Positions 7,765-16,334 of a stretch of DNA of 55,653 nucleotides are shown here, piece after piece. The translations under genes were made by a program, and so were the position numbers. The notes beneath the pieces are model-generated. The model saw only the letters and a program-made list of their open reading frames with translations, was not told the DNA's origin and did not search any database. Numbering within the stretch: the stretch's first letter is position 1; every line of letters begins with the position of its first letter. This DNA is from an uncultured Prevotella sp. (GTDB taxonomy: Bacteria; Bacteroidota; Bacteroidia; Bacteroidales; Bacteroidaceae): positions 1 to 55,653 of the forward strand of contig CAMJWJ010000002.1 of assembly GCA_946409435.1 (NCBI GenBank), in the 5' to 3' direction.

Positions 7765-9372
7765 ATGAGAAAACTACTGACATTGCTGTGCTGCATAGCA
7801 GCAAGCCATTCATTTGCAGGCGAAATATTGGTACGTGAAGGCGGCAGTCTTCACGAAGCGCTCCGTCAAGCCCGTGAGTGGCGGCGCACAAACGACCCTC
7901 GCTGCGTGGGCGGCATCACCATCACCCTCCAGGAAGGCCGTTACTATATGAGCGAACCATTGTTCCTACGTCCTGAGGACAGCGGCACGAAGGAGTCGCC
8001 GCTCATCATCCGCGGTAGCGGCACGCTCAAGAGCGTCATCTGTGGCGATGCCCGACAACGTCACACCCAGTTGTGGCCGTTAAAAGAACAAGGCGACAGC
8101 CTTCCGAAGAAAAGACATGACGACGGTCTTCCGAAAGGAGGCATGGAGCGCATGATAGACTTCAACACCACCGACAGAACTATCACCATCCCCACTCCCC
8201 CCGACTCTATTCTTCGAGATTTCGTCTCGAAGAAGACTCCGCTTGAAATGGTGGTACACCAGCGTTGGGCCATCGCCATCCTGCGTGTGAAAGAGATGAA
8301 AGTGGAGGGCGACAAGACGGTGGTATCGTTCATGGAACCCGAGAGCCGTCTGGAGTTTGAGCACCCCTGGCCACAGCCAGTCATCGGAGGCGAGAAGGGC
8401 AACAGCTCTTTCCTGCTGCGCACGACGGAGCAGCGCGACGGCATTGAGCAGTTGGTCATCGTCGACGGCGCCAACTATGTACGTTTTGAAGGCATAACCT
8501 TCAAACATACTTGCTGGAACCGTCCCTTGCACAAAGGGCACGTTACCCTACAGGGCGGTTTTCCTCTCGTTGATGCCTACAAACTGGCGGTCCCAGGTTT
8601 GCCCTGGGACAAAGACCTTGAAAACCAAGCCTGGGTAGAGCGCCCTGTGAGTGCTGTCACCGTGCGCAATGCCCATCACGTTGACTTCCACTCGGTGCTG
8701 TTCGAGAATCTGGCTGCCACGGCCTTGGACTTTGTCGATAACGTCAGCGATTGTGTAGTACAGAAATGTACCTTCGGCAACATTGGCGGCACGGCTATCA
8801 TGGGAGGTTCTTTTGCAGAAAGCCCCCACGAAGTACACCGTCCCTACACCGACCTGGCCAAGCGCTGTCAACGACTGACCATCAAGGAAAACTTCGTTGT
8901 CGACGTTGCTAATGAGGACTGGGGAGCCGTGGGCATTGCATTGGGCTATGTACGCCACTGCACCATCAGCAAGAACCACGTGTTTTTCCTCAGCTACTCG
9001 GGCATCTGCGTCGGTTGGGGTTGGACACCCCTCAACACGGGTATGGAGAACAACCGCATCGAGGGTAACAATGTCTACAACTATGCCCGTCAGCTCTACG
9101 ACGCCGGCGGCATCTATACGCTCAGCAACCAGCCTGGTTCCGTGATTAGCGGCAACAAGATCTCACGTCCCTACCCTGCCCCCTATGCTACCAACGACCG
9201 CGGTTTCTGCATCTATCTGGATGCCCGCACCGACGGTTTTACTATCGAGAACAATTACACCGGCGACATCGCCCCCGGGATTGCCGGTCGTCCTCTCACT
9301 AACCAACGGCCCATACGTCGTGACGAGATTGGCGACAACCACCCCGGTCCAAATATCATCTTTAAGCAATGA
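7765..9372 (+). CDS. Secreted right-handed beta-helix protein, probable glycoside hydrolase (GH141-like)
   Basis: The 535-aa product has a signal peptide (MRKLLTLLCCIAASHSFA, no lipobox Cys at the cut), so it is exported. The opening after the signal, with LHEALRQAREWR, TITLQEGRYYMSEPLFLRPEDSGT and PLIIRGSG, is the usual start of Bacteroidota beta-helix glycosidases of the GH141/GH120 type. The second half holds parallel beta-helix turns (VRNAHHVDFHSVLFENLAATALDF, CVVQKCTFGNIGGTAI, CTISKNHVFFLSYSGICVGWGW). Family assignment is by resemblance only. It overlaps the GH31 gene by 4 bases (ATGA) and shares its promoter, so it probably trims a plant polysaccharide in the periplasm before uptake. 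Confidence 0.75.
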   Translation: MRKLLTLLCCIAASHSFAGEILVREGGSLHEALRQAREWRRTNDPRCVGGITITLQEGRYYMSEPLFLRPEDSGTKESPLIIRGSGTLKSVICGDARQRHTQLWPLKEQGDSLPKKRHDDGLPKGGMERMIDFNTTDRTITIPTPPDSILRDFVSKKTPLEMVVHQRWAIAILRVKEMKVEGDKTVVSFMEPESRLEFEHPWPQPVIGGEKGNSSFLLRTTEQRDGIEQLVIVDGANYVRFEGITFKHTCWNRPLHKGHVTLQGGFPLVDAYKLAVPGLPWDKDLENQAWVERPVSAVTVRNAHHVDFHSVLFENLAATALDFVDNVSDCVVQKCTFGNIGGTAIMGGSFAESPHEVHRPYTDLAKRCQRLTIKENFVVDVANEDWGAVGIALGYVRHCTISKNHVFFLSYSGICVGWGWTPLNTGMENNRIEGNNVYNYARQLYDAGGIYTLSNQPGSVISGNKISRPYPAPYATNDRGFCIYLDARTDGFTIENNYTGDIAPGIAGRPLTNQRPIRRDEIGDNHPGPNIIFKQ

Positions 9373-11684
9373 AGCAAACCAACTACCACCTCTTTGACTT
9401 CATGGACTTTGACCCGTCATTGCAGCGGGAAGAAGCCCTATGGAAGGCATACGAACCTAAAAACATAGAGGAACGCAACGGGGACATCGTGGTCACCATA
9501 CCCTTCCAGCGCCAGCTTCGCCAGGCGGACATGGCTCCAGACAAGACGGCCGAACAGCAGTCGTACGAACTCATTATCCGAGCCTATGAGCCAAACATCG
9601 TGAGACTTTTCGTTGCCATGAATGGCGACAAGATGACCGACAACAGCGAGATGCTGATGATGTCCCCCGCGGTGAGGCCCATCGCGCTCCACTATGCTGA
9701 CGGCGACATTATTACGGAGAACGGGCTGAAGATTGCTGCCATCGACCTCAACGCGCCACGCCTCGAAAAGTGGAGCGACTTGCTGCCCCCGCCACAGCCG
9801 GCACCAAGGATTACCCTCTACCCCGACGGTGACGCCAACAAGGCCGTAACACTCAGCGACGACCATTTCTCGCCGCCCCGCTACGATGCCCTGCCGATAG
9901 GATTCGTCAGTTGTCGTACTACCACACAGGGCGAGGATACGGCTCACGAGGAGGATGCCTTGACACACAACGAACGGGCTACCATCAGCTTCACGTGCGA
10001 GCCTGACGAGTGTTTTGCCGGGACTGGTGAGCGATTCCGCAAGATGGACCTCAGCGGGCAGACGTTCCAACTGAAGAACCAAGACGGCCAAGGCGTCAAC
10101 AACCGCCGCTGCTACAAGAACATCCCGTTCTATCTGTCGAGCCGCATGTACGGCTGTTTCTTTCACACCAGCGACTACTGTAAACTGTCGTTAGCCGACC
10201 ACTCCACCCGTAGCGTGCAATTCCTCAACGACGAGGCCGTGCTGGACGTGTTTCTCATCGGAGGCAAGACACCTGAGGCTATTCTGCACAGCTACCGCAT
10301 GCTGACAGGTTTCCCGCCTATGCTGCCCTTGTGGTCGTTTGGAATATGGATGAGCCGCATGACTTATTTTTCAGCCGACGAGGTGAACGACATTTGCGAC
10401 CGTCTGCGCCACGAGCACTACCCCTGCGACGTCATCCATTTGGATACCGGCTGGTTCCGTACCGACTGGCTATGCGAATGGCGCTTCAATCCCGAGCGTT
10501 TCCCCGATCCAGAGGGTTTTATCCGCCAGCTGGCAGACAAGGGTTTCAAGGTGTCGCTGTGGCAGTTGCCCTACGTGGCCGAGGGTGCCGAACAGTTGGG
10601 TGAGGCCGTAGCCAACAAGTATATCAGCCAGCCCACCAAGGCCGACGACGCCACAGCCGCCGGAGCCTCTAACTTCTCGGCACTCGACTATGCCGGCACC
10701 ATCGACTTCACTTACGACAAGGCCACCGAATGGTATAAGAACACCCTTCTTAAACCACTATTGCAGATGGGCGTAAAGTGCATCAAGACCGACTTCGGCG
10801 AAAACATCCACATGGACCACCGTTACCATGCAAAGACTGCCGAGCGGTTGAACAACATCTACTCCCTACTCTACCAGCGGGCTGCCTACGAGGTGACACA
10901 AGAGGTGACGGGCGACGGTATCGTATGGGCACGCTCTGCCTGGGCGGGATGCCAGCGATACCCACTCCACTGGGGCGGCGATTCAGAGTCGTCGTGGGCA
11001 GGCATGGCTGGCTCGCTGAAGGGCGGGCTGCACTTCGGTCTCTCCGGCTTTGCGTTCTGGAGCCACGACGTACCTGGATTCCATTCCACCCCCGACTTCA
11101 TGAACTCTCCCGTTGACGGGGATGTCTACGTACGGTGGACGCAGTTCGGTGTCTTCTCCTCCCACATCCGCTATCACGGCACCTGTAAGCGCGAGCCGTG
11201 GCACTATCCTGCCATAGCCCCCATCATCAAACGCTGGTGGAGGCTGCGCTATGCCCTCATACCCTATATCGTCGAGCAGTCCGAACTATGTACCAGAACG
11301 GGATACCCCATGATTCGTGCCCTGCTGTTCCATCATCCCGACGACCGTCAGGCATGGCACATCGACGACGAGTACTACTTCGGTTCCGAGTTCCTGGTCG
11401 CACCAGTCATGAACAGCCTGGGATGCCGCGACATCTACCTGCCCGACGGTCTCTGGGTCAACTTCTTCACTGGCGAGCGCTTGACAGGTGGCCGCTGGTA
11501 CTATGGCGTCAGCGTCCCACTCGACGAGATGCCCGTCTTCGTACGCCCCGGAGCGTTGATAAAGCTCTATCCCGACGATGTCGACTCCACCGACGACATG
11601 GATATGAGCAAAGCAATCACTATCGAAATAACAAAAGATTATAAAGGTATAGAAAATGGAAAGTCACTACATGCAAGGCCTTGA
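9369..11684 (+). CDS. GH31 family alpha-glycosidase, YicI/alpha-xylosidase-like
   Basis: The 771-aa enzyme hydrolyses alpha-linked terminal sugars; the resemblance to E. coli YicI favours alpha-xylosidase. The nucleophile motif KTDFGE places Asp at 475; the general acid is probably Asp538 in WGGDSES. Other GH31 marks are LPLWSFGIWMSRMTYF, HLDTGWF and FPDPEGFIRQLADKGFKVSLW. There is no signal peptide, so it should act in the cytoplasm, unlike the exported protein encoded before it. The ATG overlaps the preceding stop, and the 3' end overlaps the symporter start by 29 bases, implying translational coupling. The downstream symporter plausibly imports its substrate. Exact substrate is inferred. 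Confidence 0.9.
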   Translation: MKQTNYHLFDFMDFDPSLQREEALWKAYEPKNIEERNGDIVVTIPFQRQLRQADMAPDKTAEQQSYELIIRAYEPNIVRLFVAMNGDKMTDNSEMLMMSPAVRPIALHYADGDIITENGLKIAAIDLNAPRLEKWSDLLPPPQPAPRITLYPDGDANKAVTLSDDHFSPPRYDALPIGFVSCRTTTQGEDTAHEEDALTHNERATISFTCEPDECFAGTGERFRKMDLSGQTFQLKNQDGQGVNNRRCYKNIPFYLSSRMYGCFFHTSDYCKLSLADHSTRSVQFLNDEAVLDVFLIGGKTPEAILHSYRMLTGFPPMLPLWSFGIWMSRMTYFSADEVNDICDRLRHEHYPCDVIHLDTGWFRTDWLCEWRFNPERFPDPEGFIRQLADKGFKVSLWQLPYVAEGAEQLGEAVANKYISQPTKADDATAAGASNFSALDYAGTIDFTYDKATEWYKNTLLKPLLQMGVKCIKTDFGENIHMDHRYHAKTAERLNNIYSLLYQRAAYEVTQEVTGDGIVWARSAWAGCQRYPLHWGGDSESSWAGMAGSLKGGLHFGLSGFAFWSHDVPGFHSTPDFMNSPVDGDVYVRWTQFGVFSSHIRYHGTCKREPWHYPAIAPIIKRWWRLRYALIPYIVEQSELCTRTGYPMIRALLFHHPDDRQAWHIDDEYYFGSEFLVAPVMNSLGCRDIYLPDGLWVNFFTGERLTGGRWYYGVSVPLDEMPVFVRPGALIKLYPDDVDSTDDMDMSKAITIEITKDYKGIENGKSLHARP

Positions 11685-13218
11685 CTGGCTCATTTTAGCA
11701 ATCTATTTCGCCATACTCATCGTGATTGGAGTGTGGGCGAGCACCAGACGTAAGAGGGGCAGCGCCCTCTTTCTTGCCGAGCATTCCCTACGGTGGCATC
11801 ACATAGGATTCTCCATGTGGGGGACAAATGTCGGACCGTCAATGCTCATCGCCTCGGCATCGGCAGGATTTACCACAGGCATCGTGTCAGGCAACTATGC
11901 CTGGTATGCCTTCGTATTCATCGCGCTGTTAGCATTCGTCTTTGCGCCACGTTATCTTGGTGCCAAGGTCCATACGCTGCCCGAGTTCATGGGGTTACGT
12001 TTCGGGCAGTCTACACGCAACATTCTGGCGTGGTACACCATCGTAACGATTGTCATCTCCTGGCTGGCCCTGACACTCTTTGCCGGCGGCATACTCATCC
12101 GCCAGGTGTTCGATATACCGATGTGGATGTCGGCATTGGTACTGCTCATCATCAGCGCCTTCTTCACCATGCTTGGCGGACTGAAAGCCGTTGCCTATAC
12201 CAACGTCTACCAGATGATACTGCTCATCGTGGTGTCGCTCGTACTGGTCGTTGTAGGCCTCGACCGCGTGGGTGGCATACAGGCGCTGGTCGACAAGGTG
12301 CCTGCCGACTATTGGGTCATGTTCAAGCCTAACAGCGACGAGGCATTCCCCTGGCTGCCCATCATCCTGGGTTATCCCGTCATGGGCGTCTGGTTCTGGT
12401 GTACCGACCAGAGCATGGTTCAGCCCGTGCTGGCGGCCAAGGATCTGCGCGAGGGCCAGCTTGGCACCAACTTCACCGGGTGGCTAAAGATACTCGACGT
12501 GGCACTCTACATCCTGCCTGGCATCATCTGCTTTGCACTCTTCGGCGACACGCTGGAGAATCCCGACGAGGCCTACCTGACCATGGTCGAGAACCTCTTC
12601 CCCGTTGGCATGGTAGGACTGGTGTTCGCCGTGCTGACCGCCTGTCTCGTCAGCACCATCGGCTCGGCACTCAACGCCCTCTCCACCGTCTTCACTATGG
12701 ACATCTACGTGAAGCATTTCTGCCCTGATGCCTCGCAGCGTCGCATCAACTACGTAGGGCGGTTAGTAACCGTCATCGGAGCCGCCGTGGCCATCGTGCT
12801 GACCGTAGCCATCGACAGCATCAAGGGTCTGAACCTGTTCAACGTGTTCCAGAGCGTGCTCAGTTTCATTGCTCCGCCGATGGCTGCCGTATTCCTGCTG
12901 GGCATCTTCTGGAGCCGCACCACACGGCGAGCAGCCAATTTCGCACTCACCATCGGCACCGTGTTCTGCCTCGCGGTCGGCGTGCTCTACCTCTGGCCCC
13001 CTGAGTGGCTTTCCTTCCCCTGGCCCCACTTCATGCTGTTGTCCTTCGAGTTGTTCGTCGTGCTGGTCATCTCGATGATCGCCATCTCACTGACCGATAC
13101 CGACAAGACTGTCTACACCATTCCGGCACCCGTCCGCGAAGGCTTCTCGAAGCTGGCCATCAGCCTGTGGATAGCGTTAGCCCTTGTGATGGTTTCGCTC
13201 TACATCTACTTCAACTAA
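11656..13218 (+). CDS. Sodium:solute symporter (SSS/SGLT family)
   Basis: The 520-aa inner-membrane protein has about 13 hydrophobic segments, and family features such as GVWASTRRKRGSALFLAEHSL (the usual FFLAGRS-like region), MWGTNVGPSMLIASASAGF and the sodium-site region LTACLVSTIGSALNALSTVFTMDIY. SGLT-family proteins bring in sugars, sugar acids or amino acids with sodium. Its place at the end of a beta-helix hydrolase/GH31 operon makes a mono- or oligosaccharide the likely cargo. Two start codons are possible (11656 or 11671); both overlap the GH31 gene. No SusC/SusD pair is nearby, so outer-membrane passage must use other proteins. Confidence 0.92.
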   Translation: MESHYMQGLDWLILAIYFAILIVIGVWASTRRKRGSALFLAEHSLRWHHIGFSMWGTNVGPSMLIASASAGFTTGIVSGNYAWYAFVFIALLAFVFAPRYLGAKVHTLPEFMGLRFGQSTRNILAWYTIVTIVISWLALTLFAGGILIRQVFDIPMWMSALVLLIISAFFTMLGGLKAVAYTNVYQMILLIVVSLVLVVVGLDRVGGIQALVDKVPADYWVMFKPNSDEAFPWLPIILGYPVMGVWFWCTDQSMVQPVLAAKDLREGQLGTNFTGWLKILDVALYILPGIICFALFGDTLENPDEAYLTMVENLFPVGMVGLVFAVLTACLVSTIGSALNALSTVFTMDIYVKHFCPDASQRRINYVGRLVTVIGAAVAIVLTVAIDSIKGLNLFNVFQSVLSFIAPPMAAVFLLGIFWSRTTRRAANFALTIGTVFCLAVGVLYLWPPEWLSFPWPHFMLLSFELFVVLVISMIAISLTDTDKTVYTIPAPVREGFSKLAISLWIALALVMVSLYIYFN

Positions 13219-13302
13219 AAAAATGCACAACATATCCGCCCCGATGTGTTCTTTTATCGACAAAGTACACAACGGTGGCTTTTCTGTTGTTCACTCTGCA
13301 AA

Positions 13303-13504
13303 GACCTTACAATCTTACAACCTTACAATCTTACATAAGGCACATATAATGATAAAGATGGAGGCTACGGGTAGTATTATTGTTAATATATTATAATATA
13401 TAATAAATAATATATATTATATAATAATAGGTAAGTATCAACTACCTCTCTACAATCAACATAGTACCTTATGTAAGATTGTAAGATTGTAAGAATGTAA
13501 GATT
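13303..13504. repeat. Large inverted repeat built from 9-bp tandem repeats with an AT palindrome core
   Basis: The left arm (13306-13343) is a run of CTTACAATC-like 9-mers ending CTTACATAAGG. The right arm (13466-13504) is its near-perfect complement (CCTTATGTAAG, then drifting GATTGTAAG units). The inner 19 bases match exactly. Between the arms is a second, weaker inverted pair (GAGGcTAC / GTAgTACCTC-like) and an almost pure A/T palindromic tract at 13383-13430. It lies between convergent genes. Confidence 0.85.
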
Positions 13505-13589
13505 ATCATTATTGCAATTACTCATTACGCTGTTTGTGCTACTAGCGCAGTAACGGCATTTACCCTGAGAGTAAATTCAGCCAGAAGCC

Positions 13590-13625
13590 AAAGTGCACAG
13601 CAGGATCTACCCTACTGTGCACTTT
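13590..13625. terminator. Bidirectional terminator hairpin
   Basis: AAAGTGCACAG (13590-13600) pairs with CTGTGCACTTT (13615-13625); the inner bases AGG/CCT extend the stem past one mismatch. It sits 37 bases after the stop of the minus-strand acyl-CoA synthetase gene and also faces the plus-strand symporter operon. Confidence 0.75.
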
Positions 13626-13662
13626 TATGATTGTTGATGATGGTACTGATGTCTTCCGTTGG

Positions 13663-15390
13663 TCAGATGACCTCGATGCCCTGTTCCTCGCAGAGCTTCA
13701 GACTCATCTCCTTGAGCTTGAATTTCTGGATTTTACCCGAACCCGTCAGGGGGAACTGATCGATGAAGAACACGTACTTTGGAATCTTGTAGCGGGCTAT
13801 CTTGCCACGACAGAACAGCTGCACGTCCTCGGCTGTCATCTTGGCACCCTCCTCAAGAATGATGAAAGCGCCGACGGCCTCGCCGTACTTCTTGGAAGGG
13901 ACGGCAGCAACCTGCACGTCGCGTATGCCTGGCATGTGGTAGAGGAACTCCTCGATTTCGCGCGGATAGATGTTCTCGCCGCCACGGATGATCATGTCCT
14001 TGATGCGACCGGTGATGCGGTAGAAGCCTTGCTCGTCCTTGATGCCCAGGTCGCCGGAATGGAGGAAACCGTTCTTGTCAATCACCTCGGCGGTTGCTTC
14101 GGGGTTCTTGTAGTAGCCCTTCATCACGTTGAATCCCTTGCAGCACATCTCGCCCTGAACGCCGGCAGGACACTCCTTGCCAGTCTCGGGGTCAAGCACC
14201 TTCACCTCGACATAGGGGAAGTCGCGGCCGACGGTAGTACAGCGCTGCTCGAACGTGTCGTTCAGACAGGTCTGCGTCATGCCGGGCGACGACTCTGTCA
14301 GTCCGTAGACGCTGGTAATTGTCAGGTACATCTTCTCGGACACCTGCTTCATCAGTTCCACAGGACACAGTGATCCGGCCATGATGCCCGTGCGCAGGCA
14401 GGTAAGGTCGAACATCGAGAACATGGGGTGGTTCAGCTCGGCAATGAACATGGTGGGCACGCCATAGACGGCGGTACACCGCTCTTTGTGGATGGAGGCC
14501 AGCACGACCAAGGGGTCGAACTTCTCGACCATCACCTCGGTACAGCCGTGCGTCAGGCAGTTCATGGTGGCCAGCACGACACCGAAGCAATGGAACAGGG
14601 GCACGCAGACGCACAACTTGTCGTCCTGGGTGAACCCCATGTTCTCGCCCGTGAAATAGCCGTCGTTGGCGATGTTGTAGTGCGTCAGCATGACGCCCTT
14701 GGGGAATCCTGTCGTACCGCTGGTATACTGCATGTTGACGGTGTCGTGGCAGCTGACGTTTTTCTTCATGTCGTCAAGCACCTCGTCCTCTACATTCTGT
14801 CCTAAGAGCAACAGTTCAGCAGTATTGAACATGCCGCGATACTTTTCCATACCAATATACACAACGTTCTTCAGGTACGGGAAGCGCTCGCTGTTCAGAT
14901 GGCCGCGCTCGCAGGTCTTCAGCTCGGGAAGCATCGTATAGGTCATGTCGACATAGTTGCAGTCCCACGTGCCATCGGTGATGCACAGGGTGTGCATGTC
15001 AGAGTCCTTGCACAGATACTCCAACTCGTTCTGCTTATAGTTTGTGTTGACCGTCACCAGCACGGCACCTATCTTGGCTGTGGCATAGAGGAACGTCAGC
15101 CAGTCGGGGACGTTTGTGGCCCATATTCCGACATTCGACCCCTTCTTGACGCCAATGGAGATCAGTCCCTTCGCCAGATTGTCGACTCGCTCGTTGAACT
15201 TGCTCCACGTAAAGCGGAGGTTACGGTCGCTATAGACGATATACTCCTTGTCGGGCGTCGTCTCAGCCCAGTGCTCGAGCCATTGTCCGAGTGTGCGTTC
15301 CGACAGCGTGTAGCCCTCAGAACCCGTTTCCGCAGGATATGTCCTGTCAGGCAGCGGTCTGCCTGCCATGTCTAATTTTACATTACCCAT
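13663..15390 (-). CDS. AMP-binding acyl-CoA synthetase (FadD/medium-chain type)
   Basis: The 575-aa enzyme activates a carboxylic acid with ATP and couples it to CoA. Motifs are complete: the P-loop [11 protein letters not shown] near residues 217-227, [14 protein letters not shown], the hinge [31 protein letters not shown], and the C-terminal catalytic Lys in [13 protein letters not shown]. It resembles ligases for medium- or long-chain fatty acids; the substrate cannot be read from sequence. It follows the XRE-cupin regulator by 40 bases on the same strand, so that regulator probably controls it. Transcription ends at the 13590-13625 hairpin. Confidence 0.9.
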   Translation of the reverse strand: MGNVKLDMAGRPLPDRTYPAETGSEGYTLSERTLGQWLEHWAETTPDKEYIVYSDRNLRFTWSKFNERVDNLAKGLISIGVKKGSNVGIWATNVPDWLTFLYATAKIGAVLVTVNTNYKQNELEYLCKDSDMHTLCITDGTWDCNYVDMTYTMLPELKTCERGHLNSERFPYLKNVVYIGMEKYRGMFNTAELLLLGQNVEDEVLDDMKKNVSCHDTVNMQYTSGTTGFPKGVMLTHYNIANDGYFTGENMGFTQDDKLCVCVPLFHCFGVVLATMNCLTHGCTEVMVEKFDPLVVLASIHKERCTAVYGVPTMFIAELNHPMFSMFDLTCLRTGIMAGSLCPVELMKQVSEKMYLTITSVYGLTESSPGMTQTCLNDTFEQRCTTVGRDFPYVEVKVLDPETGKECPAGVQGEMCCKGFNVMKGYYKNPEATAEVIDKNGFLHSGDLGIKDEQGFYRITGRIKDMIIRGGENIYPREIEEFLYHMPGIRDVQVAAVPSKKYGEAVGAFIILEEGAKMTAEDVQLFCRGKIARYKIPKYVFFIDQFPLTGSGKIQKFKLKEMSLKLCEEQGIEVI

Positions 15391-15430
15391 CAGCTGAAAA
15401 ATTGGTTTTTATGGTTTGATGCTTTATTCC

Positions 15431-16015
15431 TCAGAAAGGAATGTACACTACGGCCAGAATCTTGGCAGACTTCCCCGGTGCCCCGTGTACATGGTGCTTC
15501 ACGATGGAGTCATAGAAGATGCTGTCACCCTCGTGCAGATGGTAGGTCTCCTTGCCGTAGACGATTTCTATCTCACCGGCCATCACATAGATGAACTCCT
15601 CGCCCTCGTGAGCCGACAGTTGGAAGTTGGGCGACTCCTCGGGGTTGATGTCAATGACAAACGGCTCCATGTGGCGGCCGGCCTTCTGCTGGGCCAGCGG
15701 GTGATACTCCATGTGCTTGCGGGCGTCGGTAGCATCGTTGCTGAAACTGATGCTGCTGTCGCGCTCACGGTCAGCGGCACGGCAGACGATGGGGCCGAGG
15801 GCGTCATTATCGTCCATGAACGTACCAAGGCGAACGCCCAATGCTCTTGCAATCTTGATCAGCGGGCCTAAAGATGGTAGGTTCTGGTCGTTCTCGATAC
15901 TGCTGATTTGGTCGACTGAGAGTCCGCTACGCTCGGCTATTTCCTCTAACGTGAGATTCTTGGACTCGCGGAGTCCCTTGATTTTCAATCCTACAATAGA
16001 ATGATTATCCGTCAT
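15431..16015 (-). CDS. XRE-family regulator with C-terminal cupin domain
   Basis: The 194-aa protein starts at MTDNHSIVGLKIKGLRE (16015); the longer open frame upstream runs through 86-bp repeats and the promoter and is not likely to be coding. Residues 8-62 form an HTH_3/XRE domain (LTLEEIAERSGLSVDQISSIEN). Residues 115-190 form a cupin (HEGEEFIYVMAGEIEIVYG, YHLHEGDSIFYDS, KHHVHG), which usually senses a small molecule. This architecture is common beside catabolic operons. It heads the operon with the acyl-CoA synthetase, so a ligand related to that acid is plausible. A 22-bp palindrome overlapping its -33 box could be an autoregulatory site. Confidence 0.9.
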   Translation of the reverse strand: MTDNHSIVGLKIKGLRESKNLTLEEIAERSGLSVDQISSIENDQNLPSLGPLIKIARALGVRLGTFMDDNDALGPIVCRAADRERDSSISFSNDATDARKHMEYHPLAQQKAGRHMEPFVIDINPEESPNFQLSAHEGEEFIYVMAGEIEIVYGKETYHLHEGDSIFYDSIVKHHVHGAPGKSAKILAVVYIPF

Positions 16016-16055
16016 CTTTTTAAAAATATTATTACTCCTAGTTTTGTTTTCGCGT

Positions 16056-16088
16056 GCAAAGGTACGAATAAGCGAGCGAAATGCAAAA
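16056..16088 (-). promoter_or_regulatory. Promoter of the XRE-cupin/acyl-CoA synthetase operon
   Basis: TTTTG (16088-16084), 19 bases, TACCTTTGC (16064-16056) on the minus strand. It is the gene-proximal copy of the 86-bp repeat unit and the only copy with an intact -7 box; the next copy reads TACCTTTTT. A palindrome with arms AAAGAAAAAC and GTTTTTCTTT (16086-16107) overlaps the -33 box. Confidence 0.8.
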
Positions 16089-16248
16089 GAAAAACGTGTT
16101 TTTCTTTTCATTTCCGAGAGAAAGGACCTTCTTGCGACAGCAAAAAGGTACGAATAAGCGAGCGAAATGCAAAAGAAAAACGTGTTTTTCTTTTCATTTC
16201 CGAGAGAAAGGACCTTCTTGCGACAGCAAAAAGGTACGAATAAGCGAG
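16061..16248. repeat. Tandem 86-bp repeat, two full copies plus a 16-bp third start
   Basis: The unit begins GGTACGAATAAGCGAG at 16061, 16147 and 16233. Copies one and two are identical over their length, as far as read by eye. Each holds the palindrome AAAGAAAAAC-GT-GTTTTTCTTT (16086-16107 and 16172-16193) and a minus-strand promoter-like arrangement TTTTG-N19-TACC. The array lies between the divergent XRE-cupin and GH127 genes. Confidence 0.95.
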
Positions 16249-16334
16249 AACATGTCGAGCGAAGGAAAGATTTGGAACCCAATATTCGTGACAAAAGAGC
16301 CCATCATTCGTCTACATATATAAAATAGGTATAT

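Noticed and set aside
16016..16294. N-terminal extension of the XRE-cupin protein
   Set aside because: The extension consists of translated 86-bp repeats and crosses the promoter; the HTH protein is complete from 16015.
16081..16323. 80-aa plus-strand ORF before GH127
   Set aside because: Made of the 86-bp repeats; no separate coding signal.
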